Assembly: GCA_963790585.1 (NCBI GenBank)
Contig: CAWBOY010000004.1
Location: forward strand, 1-64,000
Source: CAWBOY01 sp963790585
GTDB lineage: Bacteria > Planctomycetota > Planctomycetia > Gemmatales > Gemmataceae
DNA: 64,000 bases
Reading direction: 5' to 3'
Under the pieces are notes generated by a model, which saw only the letters and a program-made list of their open reading frames with translations, ran no database searches and was not told the DNA's origin. The number at the start of each line of letters is the position of its first letter. Position 1 is the stretch's first letter. Positions 19,354 through 29,465 of this stretch are shown here, one piece after another. A program made the translations under genes and the position numbers.

Positions 19354-20346
19354 TTAACTCAGCATGCGTGCCGCGTAATGGGCGGCGCCGATCAACGGCG
19401 CCTGCGAGTTAAGCGAGACCTGCACTGGCATTGCCTCCAACAGAGATCGGAATCGACCCTTATCTAGGAATGAGGAGAGGAACTTGCCGCTCTTGAGCAC
19501 GGCCAAGATGCGCGGACCGATGCCGCCACCCAAAAAGACGCCGCCTTGCGAAAGACACTTCAGGGCGAGGTTGCCGGCCTCGGCGCCGTAGATCTTGGCA
19601 AAGAGATCCAGCGTCGCCACACACAGCAGGTCCGTTCGAGCTAATCCCAGCTCGGAAATGGCGGCATTGTCCTCGATATTCCCCACCAGACGACCAAGCA
19701 GCTCGGCGCTCGGTTTCTGTTCGCCGCGTTGCCGCAGGAAACAAAAAAGATCGTAAAACCCTGGGCCGGAGAGGATTCGTTCGTAGCTAACGTGAGCGCC
19801 GTGCTTGTCGCGCAGATAGCGGAGTAATTCGACCTCTAATTCGTCGGTCGGCGCGAAATCGGTGTGGCCGCCTTCCGTGGCGATCGGGTGATATCGTTGG
19901 CCGTCCCAATAAAGGATTGCCTCGCCGAGACCGGTGCCGGCGGCGACGACGGCGATATTGCCGTCGCGCTTCGGTTTGGCGAGCGGGTTGATCGAGACGA
20001 GGTCGCCCGGCTGAAGAAACAGCATTCCAAAGGAGGCCGTTTCCAAGTCGTTGAGCAACTTGACGCGCGGAGCATCAATGGCAGTCGCCAGCTCGCGCTC
20101 GTCCAATTGCCAGGGGAGATTGGTCGTCTTGCATTTGCCGTCGATGACGGGTCCAGCGACGCCAAAACTCCCGGCCTGGAGTTTGACGCCATTTGAGCCG
20201 GCGAGAAACTTGATCAGAATCTCCTGGAGCGTGGCATGACTCTGGCTTGGGTAGATCGATTCGCGTTCGAGATGGAGAGCGCCACCGACCACGTCATATA
20301 AAGCGAGAGCGGTCTTGGTGCCGCCGATATCTCCGGCCAGGATCAT
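19354..20346 (-). CDS. glk: glucokinase
   Basis: Phosphorylates glucose to G6P with ATP, feeding the adjoining pentose phosphate genes. 330 residues. Seen: N-terminal phosphate loop AGDIGGTKTALALY, FGVAGPVIDG, LLNDLETASFG (catalytic Asp region), VVAAGTGLGEAILY, TEGGHTDFAP and SQGGVFLGGGIGPRIL, in the order of bacterial group-A glucokinases. Start ATG at 20344-20346. The gene is 35 bases downstream of rpe and 38 bases upstream of the glucosidase gene in the same direction. Confidence 0.95.
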   Translation of the reverse strand: MILAGDIGGTKTALALYDVVGGALHLERESIYPSQSHATLQEILIKFLAGSNGVKLQAGSFGVAGPVIDGKCKTTNLPWQLDERELATAIDAPRVKLLNDLETASFGMLFLQPGDLVSINPLAKPKRDGNIAVVAAGTGLGEAILYWDGQRYHPIATEGGHTDFAPTDELEVELLRYLRDKHGAHVSYERILSGPGFYDLFCFLRQRGEQKPSAELLGRLVGNIEDNAAISELGLARTDLLCVATLDLFAKIYGAEAGNLALKCLSQGGVFLGGGIGPRILAVLKSGKFLSSFLDKGRFRSLLEAMPVQVSLNSQAPLIGAAHYAARMLS

Positions 20347-20381
20347 GCAATTGGCTCCAGGGTAGACTAACTAAATTCATT

Positions 20382-21049
20382 TCAAACAGACTCTACCGAC
20401 TTCCGCAACTCGTCCATCGCCGCCCGCACGCCGGCGGCGACGCCGAAAATCGAGGTGCCCGCGACAAGAACCTGCGCTCCAGATCGGACCGCCTGCGGCG
20501 CTGTCTTCGGATCGATACCGCCGTCGACTTCGATCTCGATCGGCAACTTGAGTTGCTTGAGCTGCGCCGCGCTCGATCGATCTTGTCTAGAGTATCGAAG
20601 ATAAACGATTGGCCGCCGAAACCGGGGTGGACCGTCATGATAAGGAGCAGGCTCGCGTCCGGCAGAAACACTTCGGCTTTGGCTAAAGGCGTCTCCGGAT
20701 TGAGGACAATTCCGACCTTTTTTCCATGCGATTTAATCTGCGCGACCGCGCGGACGGCGGCATCGCCCAATTCGGCGTGAACCAGTATGCTGTCCGCCCC
20801 GGCTTTGATAAACGCTTCGGCGAGTAGGTCGGGCCGCTCGATCATCAGATGCACTTCGAGTGGCAACTTCGTGATCGGCCGGAGCGACTTGACGATGGCC
20901 GGGCCGATGCTCAGATTCGGCACGAAATGGCCATCCATGACATCGATGTGAATTCGATCCGCGCCTGCCTGCTCGGCGTCGCGCACCTGTTGGCCGAGGT
21001 TAGCGAAATCGGCTGCAAGGATCGATGGTGCCAACTTGATCGCGCTCAT
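20382..21049 (-). CDS. rpe: ribulose-phosphate 3-epimerase, frameshifted as assembled
   Basis: Interconverts ribulose-5-P and xylulose-5-P. Start ATG at 21047-21049 behind GGAGGAGG and overlapping the pgl stop by 4 bp. Seen: KLAPSILAADFANLG, IHIDVMDGHFVPN, LPLEVHLMIERP, MTVHPGFGGQSF. After KIDRA (near 20583) the true sequence continues in another frame as AAQLKQLKLPIEIEVDGGID and ends DELRKSVESV at 20382. The total is 3n+2. The catalytic His and Asp residues are all present; only the frame is broken. Confidence 0.93.
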
Positions 21050-21813
21050 GACTGACCTCCTCCGCCCGGCAGGTCCAGGCGCGCTGCCGCTTGACCATCG
21101 AGATACCACGTCAATTTGCCGTCCATCGGCCGAATCCGCTGCGACGGCAACCGATCCGGATCGGACGGCCCTTGAATTACTTCACGAAGAACGTCGGCCT
21201 TGTCGGCCCCGGCCACCAGAAACAAAACATCTCGGGCTGCATTGATTACCGGATAAGTCAGCGTCAGACGATCGGCGGCGAACTTGGGCACGAAATTCGG
21301 GGCGATCCAGCGCTCGGTTTCTTGCAAGGCCGAGGTATTGGGGAACAGCGACGCTGTATGGCCATCGCCTCCCATGCCAAGCAAAACGAGATCAAACGAC
21401 GGCGGCGGGCCGGCGGCATCGATGTCGAACGCGCTGGCCATTGCGGTTTGATAATCGCGCGCCGCCTGGTCCCGGTCGCCGCGCTCGGCTTCGATGCGGT
21501 GAATCTGGTTCGGCGGCAGCGGCACATGATCGAGTAAGGCTTGGCGCGCCATGTGGTAATTCGAATCCTTGTGGTCGGCGGGCACCGCTCGTTCATCGCC
21601 CCAAAACACCTCGACGGCGTTCCATGCAATCTGGTCTCGATACGGCGGCTCGGCCAGAAGCTGATAGAGCCGCTGCGGCGTCGACCCACCTGACAGGGCC
21701 ACATAAAAATGGCCCCGCGCCGCGATGGCCGCGCGAGCGACTTGGACAAACTCCACCGCGGCCGCCTGGCTGACAGCTTCGGCGTCAGCGAACACGCGGA
21801 GAACGGAATCCAT
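21046..21813 (-). CDS. pgl: 6-phosphogluconolactonase
   Basis: Hydrolyses 6-phosphogluconolactone, the second oxidative step. 255 residues of the SugarP-isomerase/DevB type: FYVALSGGSTPQRLYQLL (phosphate binding), VEVFWGDERAVPADHKDSNY, PNQIHRI, FDLVLLGMGGDGHTASLFP, and the C-terminal VLFLVAGADKADVL. Its stop overlaps the rpe start by 4 bp (ATGA) and opcA lies 41 bases upstream, so the genes are probably cotranscribed. Frame intact. Confidence 0.96.
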   Translation of the reverse strand: MDSVLRVFADAEAVSQAAAVEFVQVARAAIAARGHFYVALSGGSTPQRLYQLLAEPPYRDQIAWNAVEVFWGDERAVPADHKDSNYHMARQALLDHVPLPPNQIHRIEAERGDRDQAARDYQTAMASAFDIDAAGPPPSFDLVLLGMGGDGHTASLFPNTSALQETERWIAPNFVPKFAADRLTLTYPVINAARDVLFLVAGADKADVLREVIQGPSDPDRLPSQRIRPMDGKLTWYLDGQAAARLDLPGGGGQS

Positions 21814-21854
21814 CGGACACCTCGACTGACCCGTGTCTGCTAATGACCTCGATT

Positions 21855-22979
21855 TTATCGCAACACCAGCTGAGCCATGGCCTGAGCGGTGAGCATACTA
21901 TCGCGAAACACCGGATCCCGCTCCCGGTCCGACAGTTGCCGACCGATCAACTCGGCTGGCGTATGCGGCGGAATCATAATCGTCCGCGGCTCCCCTTCGA
22001 TGCCTTCGAACTCGATGACAAGCCGTTCGTCACCTTGCGGTGTGAGAATCATGGCCACCGGCTTGCCGTCGATCTTGTAGGCCAGCCGCACGCGCTGAAT
22101 CCGCGGCAAGCCCGCTTCAAGGCGGCGAATGCGAACCAGCGCGTCGCGACTACCGGTGTGAAAGCGCCACACCATCTCGACATTCTGAACAACCTTGCCG
22201 CCAATTACGTGCCATTCGAGCCGCCGCGTCAGCCAGCTCGCGAATTCCCAGGCTTGGACCACCGCTGAGGGGCCGTGTTCGACAGTGATTTCCTCGATTT
22301 GTTCGCCTGGCTTGTCGCCTAGCGGCAGCAAGGCTTGCGACATGAGGCGCCGCCAATACTTCAATCGGCGCCAATTGAGATCCGAGGCGACACGCCAGCG
22401 CCCAGGCGTGGTACGCTCAATTTGTTCCAACCACGATCCGGTCGCCGCCACGCCGCGAATCGGCTCGGGCCAATCGAGGCTGTCGAACAAAATCTGCAGC
22501 GTGTGTTCGCTCAGCTCTTCGAGCATCGGCCCGCCCATCGATGGCGGCACCGGCGTCTGCCACAGAAGATTCGTGGGCAGGTCGCCTATGAGCAGCGTCC
22601 GTACCGCGAACGGCAAGCGATCAATCAAAGGCGCCGGCGCGTGCAGCGTCACCTGTTCCGAACAGGCCTGTTGATGCTTGCTCAACATCCGACAGCGCAC
22701 GAGTACGGAACAGCGTATTTCGTCGCCGGAATCGGCGGCGTCGCCGATCAACAAGAGGACCCGTGCCGGATGGCTCGCCACAATCGCCGGAACCTGCTCG
22801 ACCATTTCGAGAGCGGCGGCCATCGTGGTCGTGTAGATCACCAGATTGGACATGCGCACTTTTTGAATCGGCGCGCCGGTGTCAGCCGTTTGGCCGAGCA
22901 TCTGGTTATTCAGCTCTTTCTCGACGTTACGAAGGTCGACCGGCAGGCCGAAAGCCGACGGCAGGGGTTCGCTGTTCAT
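21855..22979 (-). CDS. opcA: glucose-6-phosphate dehydrogenase assembly protein OpcA
   Basis: 374 residues from the ATG of MNSEPLPSAFG. The first ORF in-frame is longer but covers the 3' end of zwf. OpcA proteins bind and activate G6P dehydrogenase in cyanobacteria and actinobacteria. Seen: N-terminal VDLRNVEKELNNQM, then RMSNLVIYT and ARVLLLIGD in the first domain, LIGDLPTNLLWQTPVPP and LFDSLDWPEPIRGV in the second. The start overlaps the zwf stop as ATGA, and this tight coupling supports the assignment. Confidence 0.9.
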   Translation of the reverse strand: MNSEPLPSAFGLPVDLRNVEKELNNQMLGQTADTGAPIQKVRMSNLVIYTTTMAAALEMVEQVPAIVASHPARVLLLIGDAADSGDEIRCSVLVRCRMLSKHQQACSEQVTLHAPAPLIDRLPFAVRTLLIGDLPTNLLWQTPVPPSMGGPMLEELSEHTLQILFDSLDWPEPIRGVAATGSWLEQIERTTPGRWRVASDLNWRRLKYWRRLMSQALLPLGDKPGEQIEEITVEHGPSAVVQAWEFASWLTRRLEWHVIGGKVVQNVEMVWRFHTGSRDALVRIRRLEAGLPRIQRVRLAYKIDGKPVAMILTPQGDERLVIEFEGIEGEPRTIMIPPHTPAELIGRQLSDRERDPVFRDSMLTAQAMAQLVLR

Positions 22980-24587
22980 AGCGTCCTCCAAACCCGCTCG
23001 TCTTGCTCCATGAGACGATCCGCTTCCACGGGACCCCAGGTGCCGCACTGATATTCGGGCAGATGCAGGGCGCGGTCCTTGTTCCACGAATCGAGAATCG
23101 GCATGACCCATTGCCACGCCGCTTCGACGGCGTCCCGGCGCATGAACAAGGTTGCATCGCCGGCCAACACGTCGAGAATCAGCCGCTCGTAGGCCTCTGG
23201 GGAGGTCACGCCGAAGCTCGAGGCGTAGTTGAATTCCATTTTGACGGGATAGATGCGAACCTTCGGCCCGGGCAGCTTGCAGGCGATGCGCATCGACAGC
23301 CCTTCCTCGGGCTGGACTTTGATCGTCAGGACCGTCGGTTCCAGAGGCACTTCCGGTTTGTAGTTGAAGAGAACCGAAGGCACGTCTTTGAATTGGATCG
23401 CTACCTCGCTGGCGCGCTTCGGCATGCGCTTGCCGGTCCTCAAATAAAACGGCACGCCAGACCAGCGCCAGTTGTCGATGAACAAGCGAATGGCGACAAA
23501 TGTCTCAGTCATCGAATTGACAGACGCCTGGGGAATCGGCTGTTTGGCGATCTCCTCGTAGTATTTGCGTACTTCGTGGCGATAACCCGACACGCGATGG
23601 CCATGCTCATCGCCCTCGATGTATTGACCGCGCACGACGTTGTGTTTGACGTCCCCGGGCTCCATTGGCCGCAGGCAATGAAGCAGATTCACTTTCGCGT
23701 CGCGGACGACATCGGCATCCAATGAGAAGGGCGGCTCCATCGCCACGGTGCAAAGGACTTGCAGGATGTGGTTCTGCACCATGTCGCGCAGCGCCGGCCG
23801 TTTCATAGTAGCCGACGCGGCTGGCGGTCATGGCGCCGGTCTTTTGATCGAATTGCGAAACGCCCTCTTCCTCGGCCACGGTGATCTGCACATGGTCGAT
23901 GTACTTCTGATTCCAGAGCGGCTCGAAGATGCTGTTGGCGAACCGTAGAACCATGAGGTTCTGAACCGTTTCCTTGCCGAGATAATGATCGATGCGATAG
24001 GTCTGCGATTCCGCGAACGCCTTGTCGACTACCTTGACGATCTCGCGGGCGCTGGCCAGATCGCGGCCGATCGGCTTCTCGACGATGACGCGTGAAAACG
24101 CAGCCTTCTCGTCCGGCGAGGTGACCATCTGGCTTTCGGCCAGCTGCGTCACGCACATCTCGACGAGCTGCGGCGGCACCGAGAGATAAAAGACCCGACT
24201 GCCCGGAATGCCGAACTGCCCGTCGACGGCCTGGAGCCGAGCCCTTAGCTTCTTATACGCGGCTGCGTCATTGAACGATCCAGGGACGAAAAATAGGCAG
24301 CGGGCAAAGTCGGCCCAGTTCGCGTCGGTCAACGGCTGGCGTGAGAATTTCTCGATGCCTTCCTTGGCTCGGCCGCGGATATATTCATCGGGATCGGTCG
24401 TCTCGCGCCCTTCCTTGGTGCTGGCAATGCCGAAGCAGACGACGGCGAAGTGCGACGGCAGCGCGCCGTCAATATTCAGATTGAAAACGGCCGGCAGCAA
24501 TTTGCGCCAGGCGAGATCGCCGTCGCCGCCGAAAATGACGAGAACGCACGGTTGAGGCAGCATGGTTTTCGAGGGATCGGCAGCCAC
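22976..24587 (-). CDS. zwf: glucose-6-phosphate 1-dehydrogenase, frameshifted as assembled
   Basis: Oxidises G6P to 6-phosphogluconolactone with NAD(P)+. About 536 residues in two frames. N part: VIFGGDGDLAWRKLLPAVFNL (coenzyme fingerprint), VIVEKPIGRDL, TYRIDHYLGKETVQN (substrate and catalytic His), ending at RVGYYETAG near 23805. C part: ALRDMVQNHILQVLCTVAMEP, FYLRTGKRMPKRASEVAIQF, and the end WGPVEADRLMEQDERVWRTL. The total is 3n+1. All active-site residues survive. A palindromic repeat separates it from gnd upstream. Confidence 0.94.
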
Positions 24588-24615
24588 GGACGAACTCCTT
24601 CGCTAATGTCGGTCT

Positions 24616-24680
24616 TTTATATAGCCCCCGGTTTGCCAGGGGTAATTTCAAAACCCCCGGCAAGCCGGGGGCTATATAAA
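24616..24680. repeat. palindromic repeat TATATAGCCCCCGG between gnd and zwf
   Basis: 22-bp arms 24616-24637 and 24659-24680 match at 21 positions (TTTATATAGCCCCCGG(T/C)TTGCC). The spacer itself contains CAGGGGT/ACCCCCGG. It separates gnd and zwf, which are otherwise close. Confidence 0.8.
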
Positions 24681-24692
24681 GAGTCGTTTGAA

Positions 24693-25781
24693 TCAATGAC
24701 CGCCGAATTTACGTCGCATCGCCTGTTCGATCGTCCAGGCGAACTGCTCTTCGCCGCGCGAGGTGAAGCGCGAATAGAGCGCCGCGGTGAGAACCGTGGC
24801 GGGCACTCCAGCTTCGATGGCCGCCTGGATGGTCCAGCGGCCTTCGCCTGAGTCGGGCACGCCGTGCTGCGGGCCCTTGGGATCTTTTCGCTCGCTGATC
24901 TTGTTCAGATCGAGCGGCAGCTTTTCATTTTCCAAAAACGACTCCGCCGTCAAGTCGAGTAACCACGACGCGATGACGCTGCCCCGGCGCCAGAGTTCCG
25001 TGATTTCCTTCAGATTGAAGTCATACTGAAAATGCTCCGGGTCGCGCAAAGGCGTCACTTCGGCACTGGCGGCATCACGCCCTTCTTTGCCGACGTTGGC
25101 ATGTTTGAGGATGTTGAGCCCCTCCGCGTAGGCAGCCATCAGGGCGTATTCGATGCCGTTGTGAACCATCTTCACGAAGTGGCCGCCACCGGATGGGCCG
25201 CAGTGGAGGTAGCCCTCGCTGCTTGTGCCGGTGGCCACACGAGTGCCTTTTTCCTTCGCACCTTTGTCGTTGACGATTTCCTTGATCGAGGTCGGCGGCG
25301 TATTGCCCTGGCCGGGGGCCAGCGCTTTGAAGATCGGGTCGAGCCGCTTCACAGCGGCGGCGTCGCCGCCGATCATCATGCAATAGCCGCGTTCCAGGCC
25401 CCAAACGCCGCCGCTGGTGCCAACGTCGAGGTAGTGTATCCCTTTTGTGGCCAACTCCTTACTGCGACGAATGTCGTCGATGTAATAGGAATTGCCGCCA
25501 TCGATGAGGGTGTCTTCCTTCTGGAGTAGCGGGGCGTAATCGGCGATGACGCGATCGGTAATGCCAGCGGGTACCATCAGCCAAAGATTGCGCGGCGCGG
25601 TAAGTTTGGCGACGACGTCCTGCGGCGAAGTCGCTCCCACGGCTTTGCCGCCGCTCTCCTTGACGATATTCGCCACCACGCTGGCGTTGCGATCGAAGAC
25701 AACACATTGATGCCCAGCGCGGCTGAGCCGCACCACCATGTTGCCGCCCATGCGACCAAGACCGATCATGCCCAGTTGCAC
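24693..25781 (-). CDS. gnd: 6-phosphogluconate dehydrogenase (decarboxylating)
   Basis: Converts 6-phosphogluconate to ribulose-5-P. 362 residues, nearer to the short (GntZ/YqeC-like) form than to the 470-residue E. coli form. Seen: QLGMIGLGRMGGNMVVRL (Rossmann), NLWLMVPAG, LIDGGNSYYIDD, YLDVGTSGGVWGLERGYCMM, CGPSGGGHFVKMVHNGIEY (catalytic Lys), GEGRWTIQAAIEAGVP. Start ATG at 25779-25781. An insert around residues 160-190 (QGNTPPTSIKEIVNDKG) appears to lengthen the protein. Frame intact. Confidence 0.95.
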   Translation of the reverse strand: MQLGMIGLGRMGGNMVVRLSRAGHQCVVFDRNASVVANIVKESGGKAVGATSPQDVVAKLTAPRNLWLMVPAGITDRVIADYAPLLQKEDTLIDGGNSYYIDDIRRSKELATKGIHYLDVGTSGGVWGLERGYCMMIGGDAAAVKRLDPIFKALAPGQGNTPPTSIKEIVNDKGAKEKGTRVATGTSSEGYLHCGPSGGGHFVKMVHNGIEYALMAAYAEGLNILKHANVGKEGRDAASAEVTPLRDPEHFQYDFNLKEITELWRRGSVIASWLLDLTAESFLENEKLPLDLNKISERKDPKGPQHGVPDSGEGRWTIQAAIEAGVPATVLTAALYSRFTSRGEEQFAWTIEQAMRRKFGGH

Positions 25782-25824
25782 GGCTCTTGCTCCTTCATCA
25801 ATAAGGGGAATTCCGACGCTTACG

Positions 25825-26507
25825 TTAAACCGGCCGATGTCTTTCTTCGACGAACATAAAGTTATGCTCCTGATCGCCTACCAAAACAACATCGGCCATC
25901 TTCAGGAAAAGTCCCGTGCCGACGACACCCGGTATCGACCGTGCGGCGGCTTCAAATGCCTCGGGATTCGCCAGGCCAGGGGCGGCGATGATGCAATCGA
26001 GGATGTAATTGCCATTGTCCGTCTTTTGTGGACCTTTGTCGTCGGCCCAGAGAATCGACTCGAATCCCAGGTCCTTTAGCCGACGCCGGACCAATGGCAG
26101 CGCCATCGGCACCACCTCGACGGGCAGCTTACCGTGAGCGCCCAGGCGGTCAACCAGCTTGTTCGTGCCGACCAGGATGACGAGCTTTCGCGCCGCCGCC
26201 GCTATGATTTTCTCGCGGACCAGGCGCGCCCGTACCCTTTGATGAGGTTCAGGTGTGGATCGACCTCGTCGGCGCCATCGATCGTCAATGCAAGGGGCAT
26301 GCCCTCGTCGAGACTCACGAGTGGAATGCCGGCATCGATCGCTGCCTTGGCCGTCGCCTCGGACGTGGGTACGCCGCGCACCCGGAAACCGGCGCGAACG
26401 CGGTCGCCAAGGGCGTGAATGAAATCGGTCGCAGCGTGGCCCGAGCCCAGGCCCACGGTGTCACCGTCGGCTATGAGCTTCAGAGCGCGCTCGAAGATAG
26501 TCGGCAT
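25825..26507 (-). CDS. rpiA: ribose-5-phosphate isomerase A, frameshifted as assembled
   Basis: Isomerises ribulose-5-P and ribose-5-P, the branch to nucleotides. About 228 residues. N part from MPTIFERALKLIADG has DTVGLGSGHAATDFIHAL, RGVPTSEATAKAA and LTIDGADEVDPHLNLIKG. At about 26228 one C seems missing from a CCC run: adding it gives GRALVREKIIAAAARKLVIL and the rest, ending EERHRPV. The total is 3n+2. Starts 9 bases after the tkt stop. Confidence 0.92.
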
Positions 26508-26516
26508 CGTCGCCTC

Positions 26517-28587
26517 TTAGCTCTTGTGCTTGGCCAATTGCTCTTTGGCCAGTTTGATGACGTTGTCAACAGTGAAGTTGAAGCGCTTCAGCAGGTCCTT
26601 CAGCGGTGCCGAAGCGCCGAACCATTTCATACAGAGTAGCGCGCCGTGCATACCGACATAACGATGCCAACCCAGTTCCGCCGCCATCTCGACGCCGACG
26701 CGGGCTTTGACCGCCGAGGGTAACACACTTTCGCGATACGCTTCGTCCTGGGCTTCGAAGAGATCCCAGCTTGGCATACTGACGACGCGAGCCTTGATCC
26801 CTTCCGCTTTCAATTTTTCGTAGGCTTCGACACATAAAGAAACTTCGCTGCCAGTGGCCAGAAGCAACACATCGGGTTGACCGGCCGAATCGGCGAGCAC
26901 ATACGCGCCTTTGGCCAGGCCCGAGGCCGGAGCGTATTTGGTGCGATCCAGAGTCGGCAGAGCTTGACGCGAGAGCGCGAGCGCGGCGGGCAGGTGTTTC
27001 AGTTTGAGGATGACTTTCCAGGCTTCGAGCACTTCGTTGGAATCGCAGGGGCGAAGTAGCATGAATCCGGGTATGGCGCGAATGGACGCGAGCTGTTCGA
27101 TCGGCTGATGCGTCGGCCCGTCTTCGCCCACGCCGATGGAGTCATGGGTGAAGATATAGATAACCGGGACTTCCATAAGCGCGGCCAACCGAATCGGCGT
27201 CTTGCCGTAGTCGCTAAAGATCAGGAAGCCGGAGCCATACGGACGGAGCATCGAGACGGCCATGCCGTTGATGACCGCGCCATCGCGTGCTCACGAATGC
27301 CAAAGTGGAAATTACGGCCCCCGTAGTTATCCGCTTGGAAGCTGCCGGCACCGTCGAAGGTGAGCAGCGTCATGGTCGAGGGCGCCAGGTCGGCTGCGCC
27401 GCCAATCAGCCAGGGGATGTTCTTGGCGAACGCGTTGAGAACTTCGCCCGAAGACACGCGCGTGGCTTTCCCTTTGGCGTCCGCCGGGTAGACGGGAAGG
27501 TGCTTGTCCCAGTCCGCCGGAAGCTCACGCTGCAACATCTGTTCGATGTTGCGCCGCCTTCCGGATATTTCGTCTTGTATGTGTCAAATAACTTATGCCA
27601 GGCCGAACCCAATTCCGCGCCACGTTTGCCGATGCCTTGTTTGAAAAACTCATAGACCTCTGGTTTGACGTCGAAGAATTTCTCAGGGTCGAAGCCGAAG
27701 AACTTTTTGCCCGCCTTGATCGGTTCCGCGCCCAGAGGAGATCCATGCGCTTCATGGCTATCCTGCTTGCCGGGGACGCCATAGGCGATGTGGCTCTGAA
27801 CGATAATGAGCGTCGGCTGGCCCTTGGTGCTTTCCGCGGTGCGGAGAGCGCGCTCGAGCTGGCCCAGGTCGTTGGCGTCGCTGACCGACAGCACGTTCCA
27901 GCCGATACCGCGATACTTCATGGCGACGTCTTCATTGAAGGCCAGGTCGGTGCTGCCTTCGATGGTGATTCGATTGCTGTCGTAGATCCAGCAAAGGTTG
28001 TCGAGCTTGAGATGGGCGGCGAGCGAGGCGGATTCGGTCGAAATACCCTCCATCATGCAGCCGTCGCCGCAAAGGGCGTAAATGCGATAGTTGAATAGCT
28101 CGAAACCCGGCTTGTTGTAACGAGCGGCCAGCCATTTTTCGGCGATGGCCATGCCGACGCTATTGCCGAGACCTTGACCGAGCGGCCCGGTCGTCGTCTC
28201 GATGCCGGTGGTCAGACCATATTCCGGGTGTCCGGGGCAACGACTGTCGAGCTGGCGAAACTTCTTGATCTGGTCGAGCGGCAAGGCTGGCTCGTCGGTG
28301 ACCTTGCCCTCTTTGTTGACGAGCTTGACGCCGGTCAAATGGATGATCGAGTAGAGCAGCATCGAGGCGTGGCCGGCTGACAGGACGAAGCGATCGCGGT
28401 TGGGCCAATTGGGATCGGCGGGATTGTAGCGTAGGAACCTCTGATAAAGCGTCGTGATGACCGGCGCCATGGCGATGGGCGTTCCCGGATGGCCGGAGTT
28501 GGCAGCCTGGACGGCGTCCATCGCCAAACAGCGAATTGTGTTAATGGCCAGTTGTTCCGTCGAGCGGTCGGCTGCGGTCGGTGCCAC
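26517..28587 (-). CDS. tkt: transketolase, frameshifted twice as assembled
   Basis: Thiamine-diphosphate enzyme of the non-oxidative pentose phosphate pathway, about 690 residues. N part: IRCLAMDAVQAANSGHPGTP, LSAGHASMLLYSII, GPLGQGLGNSVGMAIAEK, CGDGCMMEGISTESAS (TPP site). The frame breaks near 27557 (EGGA, then NIEQMLQRELP) and near 27284 (GIREHAM; restoring one G gives GAVINGMAVSMLRPYG). Then FLIFSDYGKTPIRLAAL, THDSIGVGEDGPTHQPIEQL and the C-terminal domain. The net length 3n+1 fits two one-base losses. It is the first gene of the long minus-strand metabolic block. Confidence 0.94.
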
Positions 28588-28921
28588 GTTTCGGTCCTCG
28601 GAAGCGCCCAGAGCGGGTGAGATGTCCCACGATCCCTTCCCTGGAAGGGGTCTTCCATAGTGTAGTGACCAGGGCGCGAAGGAGGAACGGGGGAGAGTGA
28701 ACCGAATTTTTTGATGCGTGAAAAGACGCTAATAATGGGAATTCGCTAATTGGACTCAGAGCCTATCCAAAAGGTCGCGTTTCCCCGTCGGTGGTGTCGC
28801 CGCGCTCAATCACCAGAGAGGAAACGCGACTTCGCAAGTGTCGCAGGGCACTTTGATTATCGCCGCTTGCGTGAATCTTGAAAGACAGGGTAGTTTGGCG
28901 TCGTGACTGCCGCCAATTAAC

Positions 28922-28965
28922 GGACCGTCGCGCCAAAAAACGCGTCTGCTTTGGCGCGACGGTCC
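28922..28965. repeat. inverted repeat GGACCGTCGCGCCAAA with a third copy nearby
   Basis: Perfect 16-bp arms at 28922-28937 and 28950-28965. A third unit GACCGTCGCGCCAAAA lies at 29010-29025 in the same direction as the left arm. Confidence 0.75.
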
Positions 28966-29293
28966 TCCGACCTAACACATTGGTCTGTTTAACGTTACAA
29001 TGAGACTAAGACCGTCGCGCCAAAACATCACGCGGGCACCCCCCCTATCCACCGGGATGCAAAATTAAATTCCCCTGGCAAGTGTCTCGATTTCGTTTCC
29101 TATCCCCAATTCGCTCTTGACACGCCAACAATCTTTGTTATCTCTCGCCATCCTTGCACAAATAGCGTTTGATTCGAATCCCGCCTCGGCGCAGCCGCTG
29201 GCTGGTGCTGCGCGTTCTGTTTGTCGATTGGTGTGCCAAATGGCTCTGAATGGTCGTATTTGTTTTGGACAAAGTAGTTCTTTGAATTTGGCA

Positions 29294-29322
29294 TTGACAC
29301 GAAATGGGTCGATGACTATGGT
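29294..29322 (+). promoter_or_regulatory. sigma70-like promoter upstream of the barrel gene
   Basis: TTGACA at 29294-29299 and TATGGT at 29317-29322 are 17 bases apart, leaving a leader of about 140 bases before the ATG at 29466. Confidence 0.4.
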
Positions 29323-29465
29323 CCGCGACCCTTCCATTAGGTAGCAAAGTTCGTTCGATGCGTCTGGAGCGGTGGGGACCGCGGTCAGACGTCGGGGCAG
29401 ACGGCCAGGGAAGATGGCTGTTAACGGTCGGGCGATGCGCCTTCGTCACGGAGGAGATGGGGCTT

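Larger units (their letters stand above)
28588..29465. other. divergent intergenic region with inverted repeats
   Basis: About 880 bases without a supported gene between tkt (minus) and the barrel gene (plus). It holds the GGACCGTCGCGCCAAA repeats, a weaker inverted pair GTCGCGTTTCC/GGAAACGCGAC near 28771-28826, and a promoter-like pair upstream of the barrel gene. Short frames at 29065-29449 look like noise. Confidence 0.5.

Noticed and set aside
29065..29449. Several short overlapping frames upstream of the barrel gene
   Set aside because: All are mutually overlapping, without motif or start support, in a region with promoter-like sequence.
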